From assembly GCA_947177465.1 (NCBI GenBank), contig CAMWUP010000193.1, forward strand, positions 1-5,016: 5,016 nt of DNA, written 5' to 3'. Below the pieces are notes generated by a model. The model had not been told where the DNA came from and searched no databases. It saw only the letters and a list, made by a program, of their open reading frames with translations. The stretch comes from an uncultured Lachnospiraceae bacterium (GTDB lineage: Bacteria > Bacillota > Clostridia > Lachnospirales > Lachnospiraceae). The translations under genes were made by a program, and so were the position numbers. Shown in pieces: positions 1 through 5,016 of this stretch (its first letter is position 1; every line of letters starts with the position of its first letter).

Positions 1-1
1 T

Positions 2-217
2 AATGTAGAAATCCGTTTGGAGCCGCTGCCCTATGAGCATATCCGGTGGATTGAAAACAAAGATATCGACATGAACAAGCTGACGGGTACCTCGGATATG
101 AAAAAGATTCAGGATTTGAAGGGGAATCCGCTGCTGCTCTTTGTCAACGCGTGGAGCGTGGGCATGACGGTGGAGCGGAACGAAGGTCTTGTGCTCTCGG
201 AATTTGGCAGGAATTAA
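2..217 (+). CDS. C-terminal end of an unrecognised protein (5' end outside window)
   Basis: An open frame enters from the left edge and ends at TAA 215-217, giving the last 71 residues of a protein whose start lies outside the window. I do not recognise the family. The visible part mixes charged and hydrophobic residues: an early PLPYEHIRWIENKD stretch, then a short hydrophobic run (PLLLFVNAW) and a GMTVERNEGLVLSEFGRN tail. It shows no obvious membrane segment, zinc-binding Cys cluster or known catalytic motif. It reads as the end of a soluble domain. It is on the same strand as the lipoprotein gene and only 24 bases upstream of it, so the two are probably cotranscribed. No terminator hairpin is visible between them. 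That it is a real gene rests on the same direction, the spacing and the uninterrupted frame. The TTG at 17 is in frame but has no ribosome binding site, so I treat the frame as running in from upstream. Confidence 0.6.
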   Translation, partial: NVEIRLEPLPYEHIRWIENKDIDMNKLTGTSDMKKIQDLKGNPLLLFVNAWSVGMTVERNEGLVLSEFGRN

Positions 218-230
218 GGTTAAAGGTAAA

Positions 231-236
231 AAGGAG
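231..236 (+). promoter_or_regulatory. Ribosome binding site deciding the TTG start of the lipoprotein gene
   Basis: AAGGAG lies five bases before TTG 242. This near-consensus Shine-Dalgarno is the main reason for choosing TTG 242 over the first in-frame ATG at 290, which would leave a signal peptide with no basic N-terminal region. Confidence 0.8.
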
Positions 237-241
237 AAGAG

Positions 242-1528
242 TTGAAAAAATTTCGCAGACTGGTACAAAGGGGAATACATGCGGTACCGATGGCTTTGCT
301 TGCAGTGCTTTTACTTGCTGCATGTGCCATACCGAAAGATACGCAGGACGAGAAAGCCGGTTCTTATTCCAATGCAGCCGCAGAGGGTACCAAACAGGAT
401 ATGCAGGCGATGGAAAGCCTGTATACGCAGGAGGCGGATATTACAGAGAATGGTGAGGCAGACGACGGGGAAGAAGCTGTCCTGCTTCCCGGGGAAGACC
501 ATAGCGGCCGTTTCTTTTATAATACACTGTCTGAGGGGGAGCAGGTATGGTATGCGGACATGTACGCCATTATGACGGGCATGTATACAGGTGCGGCATT
601 ATCCCCGCAGGGATACGGGACGGTGGCAGAGCAGGAGATAGATAAGATTTTCCAATGCGTTATGAACGACCATCCGGAGTTGTTTTTTGTGAAGGGTTAT
701 CGTTATACCACCTATACAAGAGGTGAGGAAATCGTAAAAATCAGTTTTGAGGGCGATTATACCATGAGCGCCGCAGAGCGGAAGCATCAGCAGGAATTGA
801 TTGATGCGGCAGTGGAGAAATGTCTTGCCGGCATAAGCGGCGAGGCGTCTGAATATGAAAAGGTAAAGTATGTCTATGAATATTTGGTGCTGCACACGGA
901 CTATAACAGGGATGCCCCTGAGAACCAGAATATCTGCTCCGTGTTTGTAGGCGGAGAGTCTGTTTGTCAGGGCTATGCGAAGGCGGCGCAGTATCTCTTC
1001 GACAAGCTTGGCATTGCTTCTGCCCTGGTGGTGGGAAATGTCCGCGGCGGAGAGCGGCACGCATGGAATCTGGTATGGGTGGATGGAGACAGCTACTATC
1101 TGGATGTGACATGGGGAGACGCCTCGTACCGTTCTCATGACGGGGAAGAGAACGAGGGCTTTGCTTCTTTCGTCAATTATGACTATCTCTGCATCACGAC
1201 GCAGGAGCTGTTAAAAACCCATGAGCCGGACAATCCGGCGCTCCTGCCGGAGTGTACGGCGACAGCCGCCAATTACTATGTGATGGAGGATGCCTGTTTT
1301 GACAGCTATGAAGAAGAGGCGGTTGCGGCATTTTTCAGCCGTGCCTATGCGGAAAACCGGACAAGCGTTACGCTGAAGTGCACCAGTGAAGAAGTTTATG
1401 CCGTTTTTATGGAGAGGCTGATTGAGAATCAGGAGATATTCCGCTACCAGGAATCCTCTGATGAACCGGTTACCTATGTCCCTTCTCCCGATAAGCTGTC
1501 CTTGACTTTTTGGCTTGTGAACGAATGA
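242..1528 (+). CDS. Transglutaminase-like domain lipoprotein
   Basis: This is a predicted surface lipoprotein of 428 residues starting at TTG. Residues 1-28 form a type II signal peptide: basic start (KKFRR), hydrophobic core at about 17-27, and lipobox LAAC with Cys28 as the predicted lipidated residue. Residues 30-90 are an acidic, low-complexity linker typical of the stretch that spaces a domain from the membrane. Residues 91-215 form an N-terminal module that includes DHPELFFV (143-150). Residues 231-293 are the transglutaminase-like core, with the likely catalytic triad Cys242 (GESVCQGYA), His273 (ERHAWN) and Asp288 (YLDVTW). The C-terminal 340-428 is a further small domain I cannot name. 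Members of this superfamily (Transglut_core) in bacteria may be proteases, cross-linking enzymes or peptide-modifying enzymes, and the substrate here is unknown. Likely location is the outer face of the cytoplasmic membrane, possibly acting on wall or peptide material (inference). It lies 24 bases after the preceding gene, and its 3' end overlaps the promoter of the asp23 cluster. Confidence 0.88.
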   Translation: MKKFRRLVQRGIHAVPMALLAVLLLAACAIPKDTQDEKAGSYSNAAAEGTKQDMQAMESLYTQEADITENGEADDGEEAVLLPGEDHSGRFFYNTLSEGEQVWYADMYAIMTGMYTGAALSPQGYGTVAEQEIDKIFQCVMNDHPELFFVKGYRYTTYTRGEEIVKISFEGDYTMSAAERKHQQELIDAAVEKCLAGISGEASEYEKVKYVYEYLVLHTDYNRDAPENQNICSVFVGGESVCQGYAKAAQYLFDKLGIASALVVGNVRGGERHAWNLVWVDGDSYYLDVTWGDASYRSHDGEENEGFASFVNYDYLCITTQELLKTHEPDNPALLPECTATAANYYVMEDACFDSYEEEAVAAFFSRAYAENRTSVTLKCTSEEVYAVFMERLIENQEIFRYQESSDEPVTYVPSPDKLSLTFWLVNE

Positions 1529-1543
1529 TGGGTGTGTTATAAT
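1515..1543 (+). promoter_or_regulatory. Sigma-A-type promoter with extended -10, upstream of asp23-nusB-xseAB-dxs
   Basis: The -10 box TATAAT at 1538-1543 matches the consensus exactly. It is preceded by TGT at 1535-1537, which supplies the TG of an extended -10. The -35 candidate TTGTGA at 1515-1520 matches four of six consensus bases, and the spacer is the ideal 17 bases. Transcription would start near 1550, leaving a leader of about 30 bases before the ATG at 1580. The -35 lies inside the last codons of the lipoprotein gene, so the cluster can be transcribed apart from the genes upstream. Read-through from the lipoprotein gene is also possible, because no terminator lies between them. Confidence 0.75.
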
Positions 1544-1579
1544 CATCAAAAGGAAAATAATTTTCGGAGGTTTTCAAAT

Positions 1580-1960
1580 ATGGAAGATAAAAATATATAC
1601 GTTTTACAGGATAATGAGAGCGTCGGCGCTGTCCAGATAGCGGATGATGTGGTGTCCATGATTGCAAGCCTTGCTGCGCGGGAGGTGGACGGCGTATCCG
1701 CTATGGCAGGCAATATGACCGGAGAACTGATGAGCAGGGTCGGTGTAAAAAATATGACAAAGGGCGTAAAGGTCGATATTGCAGAGCAGAATGTAAAGGT
1801 TGATTTGTCCATGACCGTGGAGTACGGCTACAATATTCCGGCGGTCTGCCAGAAGGTGCAGGCTAAGGTAAAGGCTGCAATCGAAAACATGACCGGCCTT
1901 CATGTGATGGATGTCAATATCCGCATTGCCGGTGTCAACATGCAAAAGAATAAACAATAA
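1580..1960 (+). CDS. Asp23/Gls24 family envelope stress response protein (YqhY-like)
   Basis: This small cytoplasmic protein of 126 residues belongs to the Asp23/Gls24 (DUF322) family. The start is ATG 1580, with GGAGG at 1566-1570 nine bases upstream. An in-frame GTG at 1532 would add 16 residues, but it lies before the -10 box and so would not be on the transcript from the adjacent promoter. Family features seen: an N-terminal strand and helix (GAVQIADDVVSMIASLAARE, 16-35), the VDGVSAM turn (36-42), alternating strand residues around GVKVDIAEQNVKVDLSMTVEYG (62-83), and the C-terminal helix-strand with NIPAVCQKVQAKVKAAIENM (85-104) followed by GLHVMDVNIRIAGV (106-119). In B. subtilis the homologue yqhY also sits just upstream of nusB and has been linked to control of fatty-acid synthesis. 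Other family members are membrane-associated cell envelope stress proteins. The exact role here is inferred from family and position. It is probably the first gene of the transcript and is followed by nusB after 36 bases. Confidence 0.9.
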   Translation: MEDKNIYVLQDNESVGAVQIADDVVSMIASLAAREVDGVSAMAGNMTGELMSRVGVKNMTKGVKVDIAEQNVKVDLSMTVEYGYNIPAVCQKVQAKVKAAIENMTGLHVMDVNIRIAGVNMQKNKQ

Positions 1961-1965
1961 AAACT

Positions 1966-1982
1966 TGCCGCAGCATGCGGCA
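1966..1982 (+). other. Perfect 7-bp hairpin in front of nusB
   Basis: TGCCGCA (1966-1972) and TGCGGCA (1976-1982) are exact reverse complements flanking a GCA loop, and the stem is GC-rich. No T-run follows, so it is not an intrinsic terminator. The hairpin sits in the asp23-nusB gap, ending two bases before ATG 1985 and 14 bases before ATG 1997. It could affect nusB translation or protect a processed mRNA end. The structure is seen directly, but any function is inference. Confidence 0.5.
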
Positions 1983-1996
1983 GAATGGATAACCAT

Positions 1997-2395
1997 ATGG
2001 GAAGAAGAGAGCTGAGAGAGCAGATTTTTCTTTTGCTGTTTCGCATTGAATTTAACACACCGCAGGATATGCCGGAGCAGATGCAGTTGTTTTTTGAAGA
2101 CGACGAAGTAAAGAGAACCCCTGAGGAAGCTGCTTATATAGAAGCAAAATACAATAAAATTGCGGAAAAGCTGTCCGATATCGACGTACAGCTTGAAAAA
2201 AAGGCGGAAAACTGGAATCTGAAACGCATGGGCAAGGTGGACTTGACCGTGCTTAGGCTTGCGCTCTATGAGATGCAGTATGACGAGGACGTGCCGGTCA
2301 GCGTGGCGATTAACGAAGCGGTCGAGCTTGCCAAAAAGTTCGGGCAGGACGGCTCCGGCGCTTTTGTGAACGCAGTTCTGGCAAAATTTGCATAG
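1997..2395 (+). CDS. nusB: Transcription antitermination factor NusB
   Basis: NusB forms a heterodimer with ribosomal protein S10 (NusE). The pair binds boxA RNA in rRNA leaders and helps build the antitermination complex on RNA polymerase. From ATG 1997 the protein has 132 residues, a normal length for the all-helical NusB fold. Seen in the sequence: the N-terminal helix GRRELREQIFLLLFR (2-16), the helix WNLKRMGKVDLTVLRLALYE (73-92), and the conserved C-terminal segment PVSVAINEAVELAKKFG (100-116) followed by FVNAVLAKFA. An alternative ATG at 1985 would add MDNH. I prefer 1997 because family members usually begin just before the (R)RELRE motif. Neither start has a recognisable Shine-Dalgarno, and a 7-bp hairpin precedes both, so initiation may depend on translation of asp23, whose stop is 36 bases before ATG 1997. 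The TAG stop at 2393-2395 lies 35 bases before the xseA start. The identity is firm; the start is less so. Confidence 0.93.
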   Translation: MGRRELREQIFLLLFRIEFNTPQDMPEQMQLFFEDDEVKRTPEEAAYIEAKYNKIAEKLSDIDVQLEKKAENWNLKRMGKVDLTVLRLALYEMQYDEDVPVSVAINEAVELAKKFGQDGSGAFVNAVLAKFA

Positions 2396-2420
2396 TGCAG
2401 GCCGCAGGCGTCGTGGAAAT

Positions 2421-2424
2421 GAGG
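2421..2424 (+). promoter_or_regulatory. Ribosome binding site deciding the xseA start
   Basis: GAGG, within GGAAATGAGGA, ends six bases before ATG 2431. It supports that start over the in-frame GTG 2395, which overlaps the nusB stop, and over ATG 2419, which lies almost on top of this site. Confidence 0.6.
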
Positions 2425-2430
2425 ACTACC

Positions 2431-3654
2431 ATGCAGAATGTATATACAGTGGCACAGGTAAATGCCTATATTAAAAATATGTTCACGCAGGATTTTATGC
2501 TGCAGTCGCTTTTTGTGAGAGGGGAAGTGAGCAACTGCAAATACCATTCTACTGGACATATTTATTTTACGTTAAAGGATGAAAAAGGCGCCATCGCCTG
2601 CGTGATGTTTGCGGGGAGTCGAAGCGGGTTGAAATTCCGGCTGGAAAACGGACTGCAGGTAGTCGTGGGCGGCATGGTGGATGTGTATGAGAGGGATGGC
2701 AGATACCAGCTTTATGCAAAGCAGATTGTGCAGGAGGGCGCCGGCTATCTTTATGAGAGATTTGAGGCGCTGAAAAATGAGCTTGCAGAGCGGGGGATGT
2801 TTGCCGCACAGTACAAGCGTCCCATTCCGGAATATTTTAAGACGCTTGGCGTTGTGACGGCTCCTACCGGAGCGGCAGTCAGGGATATTATCAATGTAGC
2901 GAAAAGACGTAATCCTTACATCCGGATTATTTTATATCCTGCCATTGTGCAGGGAGATACAGCGGCGCAGAGCATTGTAAACGGCATCCGCGCACTGGAG
3001 GCGCAGGGCGTGGACATCATGATAGTGGGGCGCGGCGGCGGTTCCCTAGAGGATTTGTGGGCATTTAATGAGGAAATTGTAGCGCAGGCGGTATTCGACT
3101 GTGAGGTTCCCATTATTTCAGCAGTCGGACATGAAACCGACCATACGATTATTGATTATGTGGCAGATTTGCGTGCTCCCACGCCTTCGGCGGCGGCGGA
3201 GCTTGCTGTTTTTGATTACAACCAATTTGTGCTTTCTTTGAGCAATTACAGGGAACGGCTTGCGGTGCGGATGGGCGCCGTGCTTTCCGCAAGGCGGCAG
3301 AGGGCGGAAAACCTTTCCCTGCGTTACCGGCTGCAAAGCCCTGAGAGCCGGATTCGGGATAAGCGTCTTAGGACATTAAAGGCGGAGGAGGATTTGCAGC
3401 GGCTGATGGAAGAAAAGCTGAAGGACAGCCGCCACAGATTTGCGCTCTATGTGGAGAAGTTTAAGGGGCTTTCCCCGCTGGCGAAGCTGAATCAGGGATA
3501 CTCTTACGTGGAAGACAAGGACGGCAGGGCGTTAAAAAAGCTTTCGCAGGTGCATCCCGGGGATATGCTTACCATCAATGTATCGGACGGCAGGGTGCTG
3601 GCGCAGGTGAAGGATAAATTAAGCCCCATGAAGGCAAAGAAGGAGAGAATATGA
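2431..3654 (+). CDS. xseA: Exodeoxyribonuclease VII large subunit XseA
   Basis: This is the catalytic subunit of exonuclease VII, which with several copies of XseB degrades single-stranded DNA from both ends to short oligonucleotides in repair and recombination. From ATG 2431 it has 407 residues, somewhat shorter than the roughly 450 of the E. coli and B. subtilis enzymes, probably because of a shorter coiled-coil region. Domains: an N-terminal OB-fold at about 2-98 that binds DNA (YTVAQVNAYIKNMF at 5-18, VRGEVSN at 29-35, GHIYFTLKD at 42-50), then the nuclease domain at about 100-300. The latter shows GVVTAPTGAAVRDI (140-153), VGRGGGSLEDLWAFNEE (199-215) and SAVGHETDHTIIDYVAD (230-246) followed by LRAPTPSAAAEL. 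A charged helical stretch at about 270-345 is the expected coiled coil that binds XseB, and the C-terminal segment LAKLNQGYSYV (350-360) is also conserved. All family signature motifs are intact. The gene end overlaps xseB by four bases (ATGA). In-frame GTG 2395 or ATG 2419 would extend the N-terminus by 12 or 4 residues. Confidence 0.96.
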   Translation: MQNVYTVAQVNAYIKNMFTQDFMLQSLFVRGEVSNCKYHSTGHIYFTLKDEKGAIACVMFAGSRSGLKFRLENGLQVVVGGMVDVYERDGRYQLYAKQIVQEGAGYLYERFEALKNELAERGMFAAQYKRPIPEYFKTLGVVTAPTGAAVRDIINVAKRRNPYIRIILYPAIVQGDTAAQSIVNGIRALEAQGVDIMIVGRGGGSLEDLWAFNEEIVAQAVFDCEVPIISAVGHETDHTIIDYVADLRAPTPSAAAELAVFDYNQFVLSLSNYRERLAVRMGAVLSARRQRAENLSLRYRLQSPESRIRDKRLRTLKAEEDLQRLMEEKLKDSRHRFALYVEKFKGLSPLAKLNQGYSYVEDKDGRALKKLSQVHPGDMLTINVSDGRVLAQVKDKLSPMKAKKERI

Positions 3655-3848
3655 CCCTAGAGGAAAAATTTGCTAAATTAGAGGAAACGGTTACCAGACT
3701 GGAATCGGAGGATATCTCGTTGGAAGAGTCCTTCCGTATTTATAAAGAGGGTATGGAGCTTTTAAAGAAGTGCAATGCGGACATCGATAAGGTGGAGAAG
3801 CAGGTAATGCAGTTGAACGGCGAGGGCGTGCTGGAGGAATTTGCGTGA
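3651..3848 (+). CDS. xseB: Exodeoxyribonuclease VII small subunit XseB
   Basis: This is the non-catalytic subunit of exonuclease VII, a helical hairpin that binds along the coiled coil of XseA and is needed for activity. It has 65 residues, within the usual size of about 60-80. The family pattern is clear: FAKLEETVTRLESEDISLEE (7-26) followed by SFRIYKEGMELLKKCN (27-42), that is, one helix, the LES..ISLEES turn, and a second helix with the YKEGMELLKKC signature. ATG 3651 overlaps the xseA stop in an ATGA arrangement, and AAGGAG at 3640-3645 lies five bases upstream. The two subunits should therefore be translationally coupled. The gene is followed by a 76-base spacer and then dxs; ispA, which in many Firmicutes lies here, is absent. 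Confidence 0.95.
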   Translation: MTLEEKFAKLEETVTRLESEDISLEESFRIYKEGMELLKKCNADIDKVEKQVMQLNGEGVLEEFA

Positions 3849-3912
3849 GGCTTCATGTGATATGGCAGGATGCAGGCAGGAGAAAACAGGCAGTGTTTTT
3901 TCGTGAAAGACA

Positions 3913-3919
3913 GAGGTGA
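3913..3919 (+). promoter_or_regulatory. Ribosome binding site deciding the TTG start of dxs
   Basis: GAGGTGA matches seven consecutive bases complementary to the 3' end of 16S rRNA and ends five bases before TTG 3925. An in-frame GTG at 3916 falls inside this site and has no good ribosome binding site of its own, so TTG 3925 is preferred. Confidence 0.8.
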
Positions 3920-3924
3920 GCGTA

Positions 3925-5016
3925 TTGCTGGAGCAGATACAGAAAGAAAATGATATCAAATACATCGATAAGTCGGAATACGACGCTCTCGCGGAGGAAA
4001 TCAGGCAGTTTCTGATCGAAAAAATCAGTGTGACGGGCGGACATTTAGGCTCTAATCTGGGCGCAGTGGAGTTGACGATGGCGCTGCATATTGCCCTTGA
4101 ACTTCCCAAGGACAAAATCATATGGGATGTGGGGCATCAGTCCTATACGCACAAGCTTTTGACAGGCAGGCGGGACGGTTTTGAATCCCTTCGCAAATTC
4201 CATGGTATGAGCGGCTTCCCGAAACGGAAGGAAAGCCCGTGCGACTGTTTCGATACAGGGCACAGCTCCACCTCCATATCGGCGGGGCTGGGTATGGTGA
4301 AGGCTCGGGATTTAAAGGGAGAAAACAACACCATTATCGCCGTAATCGGAGACGGCTCACTGACGGGCGGCATGGCGTATGAGGCGTTAAACAACGCTTC
4401 GAAGCTGGAGACGAACTTTATTATTGTGTTAAATGATAACAATATGTCCATTTCCGAGAATGTGGGCGGTATGTCACGCTACCTCAACAATATCCGGACG
4501 GCGGACAGCTATCTTGATTTAAAGCTGGGAATCTACAATGCCCTGCGCGGCACGGCAAAGGGCAATTCCGTGATTAAAACAATCAGGAAAGTGAAAAGCG
4601 GTGTGAAGCAGCTTGTCATTCCGGGTATGCTTTTTGAGGATATGGGCATTACATATTTAGGACCTGTAAACGGACATAACATAAACGCCATGGTAAAGGT
4701 GATTGGCGAGGCGCGCAGGGTAAAGGGTGCGGTCATGGTGCATGTGATGACGGACAAGGGTAAGGGCTACGCGCCTGCTGAACGCCATCCTGCAAGATTT
4801 CACGGCGCAGAGCCCTTTGAAATTGAGACGGGGCTTCCCACGAATCCGCGAAATACGCCCAATTACACGGATATTTTTTCCACTGTCATGTGTAAACTGG
4901 GACAGCGCAATGAAAAAGTGGTGGCGATTACGGCGGCGATGCCGGACGGAACGGGTCTGAAGCGCTTTCACAATAAGTATCCGGACCGTTTTTATGACGT
5001 AGGAATAGCGGAGGAA
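3925..5016 (+). CDS. dxs: 1-deoxy-D-xylulose-5-phosphate synthase Dxs (3' end outside window)
   Basis: Dxs is a thiamine-diphosphate enzyme that condenses pyruvate with D-glyceraldehyde 3-phosphate to give 1-deoxy-D-xylulose 5-phosphate and CO2. This is the first step of the MEP isoprenoid pathway, and the product also feeds thiamine and pyridoxal synthesis. The window holds 364 of about 620 residues and the frame is open to the last base. Seen: GGHLGSNLGAVELT (38-51) with His40, equivalent to E. coli His49; DVGHQSYTHKLLTGR (68-82); GHSSTSISAGLG (112-123); the thiamine-diphosphate/Mg motif GDGSLTGGMAYEALN (142-156) with Asp143, and Asn172 in LNDNNMSISENVGG; YLGPVNGHN (244-252); and the start of the second (pyrimidine-binding) domain, from about 314, with ITAAMPDGTGL (335-345) and DVGIAEE at the edge. 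Glu363 aligns with the catalytic Glu370 of E. coli. The start is TTG with a strong ribosome binding site. The C-terminal domain cannot be judged. It lies 76 bases after xseB. Confidence 0.96.
   Translation, partial: MLEQIQKENDIKYIDKSEYDALAEEIRQFLIEKISVTGGHLGSNLGAVELTMALHIALELPKDKIIWDVGHQSYTHKLLTGRRDGFESLRKFHGMSGFPKRKESPCDCFDTGHSSTSISAGLGMVKARDLKGENNTIIAVIGDGSLTGGMAYEALNNASKLETNFIIVLNDNNMSISENVGGMSRYLNNIRTADSYLDLKLGIYNALRGTAKGNSVIKTIRKVKSGVKQLVIPGMLFEDMGITYLGPVNGHNINAMVKVIGEARRVKGAVMVHVMTDKGKGYAPAERHPARFHGAEPFEIETGLPTNPRNTPNYTDIFSTVMCKLGQRNEKVVAITAAMPDGTGLKRFHNKYPDRFYDVGIAEE

Noticed and set aside
599..1138. Long minus-strand open frame opposite the lipoprotein gene
   Set aside because: It lies antisense to a clearly coding gene with an intact catalytic motif, and its translation shows no domain-like character. 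It is a shadow frame.
1502..1507. TTGACT as the -35 box for the TATAAT at 1538
   Set aside because: It is a better -35 match than TTGTGA, but the distance to the -10 is 30 bases, far beyond the workable range. TTGTGA at 1515 has the ideal 17-base spacing.
1966..1982. Intrinsic terminator after asp23
   Set aside because: The stem is perfect but is followed by GAATGG rather than a T-run, and nusB begins at once.
2395..2430. xseA start at GTG 2395 or ATG 2419
   Set aside because: The extra N-terminal residues do not look like the family. The conserved YTVAQVN motif begins just after ATG 2431, which also has a well-placed GAGG.
3862..3906. A 14-codon micro-ORF (ATG 3862 to TGA 3904-3906) in the xseB-dxs spacer
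   Set aside because: It has no Shine-Dalgarno, is too short to judge coding character, and resembles no leader peptide (no run of regulatory codons, no attenuator hairpin after it).
3888..3910. T-run (about 3895-3901) after xseB as a terminator
   Set aside because: No GC-rich stem precedes the T-run; only short chance complementarity (TTTC/GAAA) is present.

Overview
The window looks like chromosome from a low-to-mid GC Gram-positive bacterium of the class Clostridia, most likely Lachnospiraceae or a relative. The evidence is the gene order asp23/Gls24 - nusB - xseA - xseB - dxs, strong Shine-Dalgarno sites, two TTG starts, and a Firmicutes-type lipoprotein with a transglutaminase fold. The genus assignment is inference. 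All genes lie on the + strand and are tightly packed, and no intergenic stretch exceeds about 80 bases.

Layout: (1) 2-217 is the 3' end of an unrecognised gene. (2) 242-1528 encodes a lipoprotein with a transglutaminase-like domain and an intact Cys-His-Asp triad. (3) A strong sigma-A-type promoter (1515-1543) straddles the end of that gene. It should start a transcript for the housekeeping cluster: an Asp23/Gls24 family protein (1580-1960), the antitermination factor NusB (1997-2395), both exonuclease VII subunits, XseA (2431-3654) and XseB (3651-3848), and the first 364 codons of 1-deoxy-D-xylulose-5-phosphate synthase, Dxs (from 3925, running off the window end).

Functionally the cluster is a known Firmicutes assemblage. 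It joins rRNA transcription antitermination (NusB), single-strand DNA degradation (XseA/XseB, translationally coupled by a 4-base overlap) and entry into the MEP isoprenoid pathway (Dxs). Compared with the Bacillus subtilis order (yqhY-nusB-folD-xseA-xseB-ispA-dxs), folD and ispA are absent from their usual places. A 76-base spacer stands where ispA would be. I see no mobile element, CRISPR array, RNA gene or convincing intrinsic terminator, and nothing that amounts to a previously undescribed system. The points worth a second look are the internal promoter, the hairpin in front of nusB, the missing ispA, and the lipoprotein placed next to the cluster.
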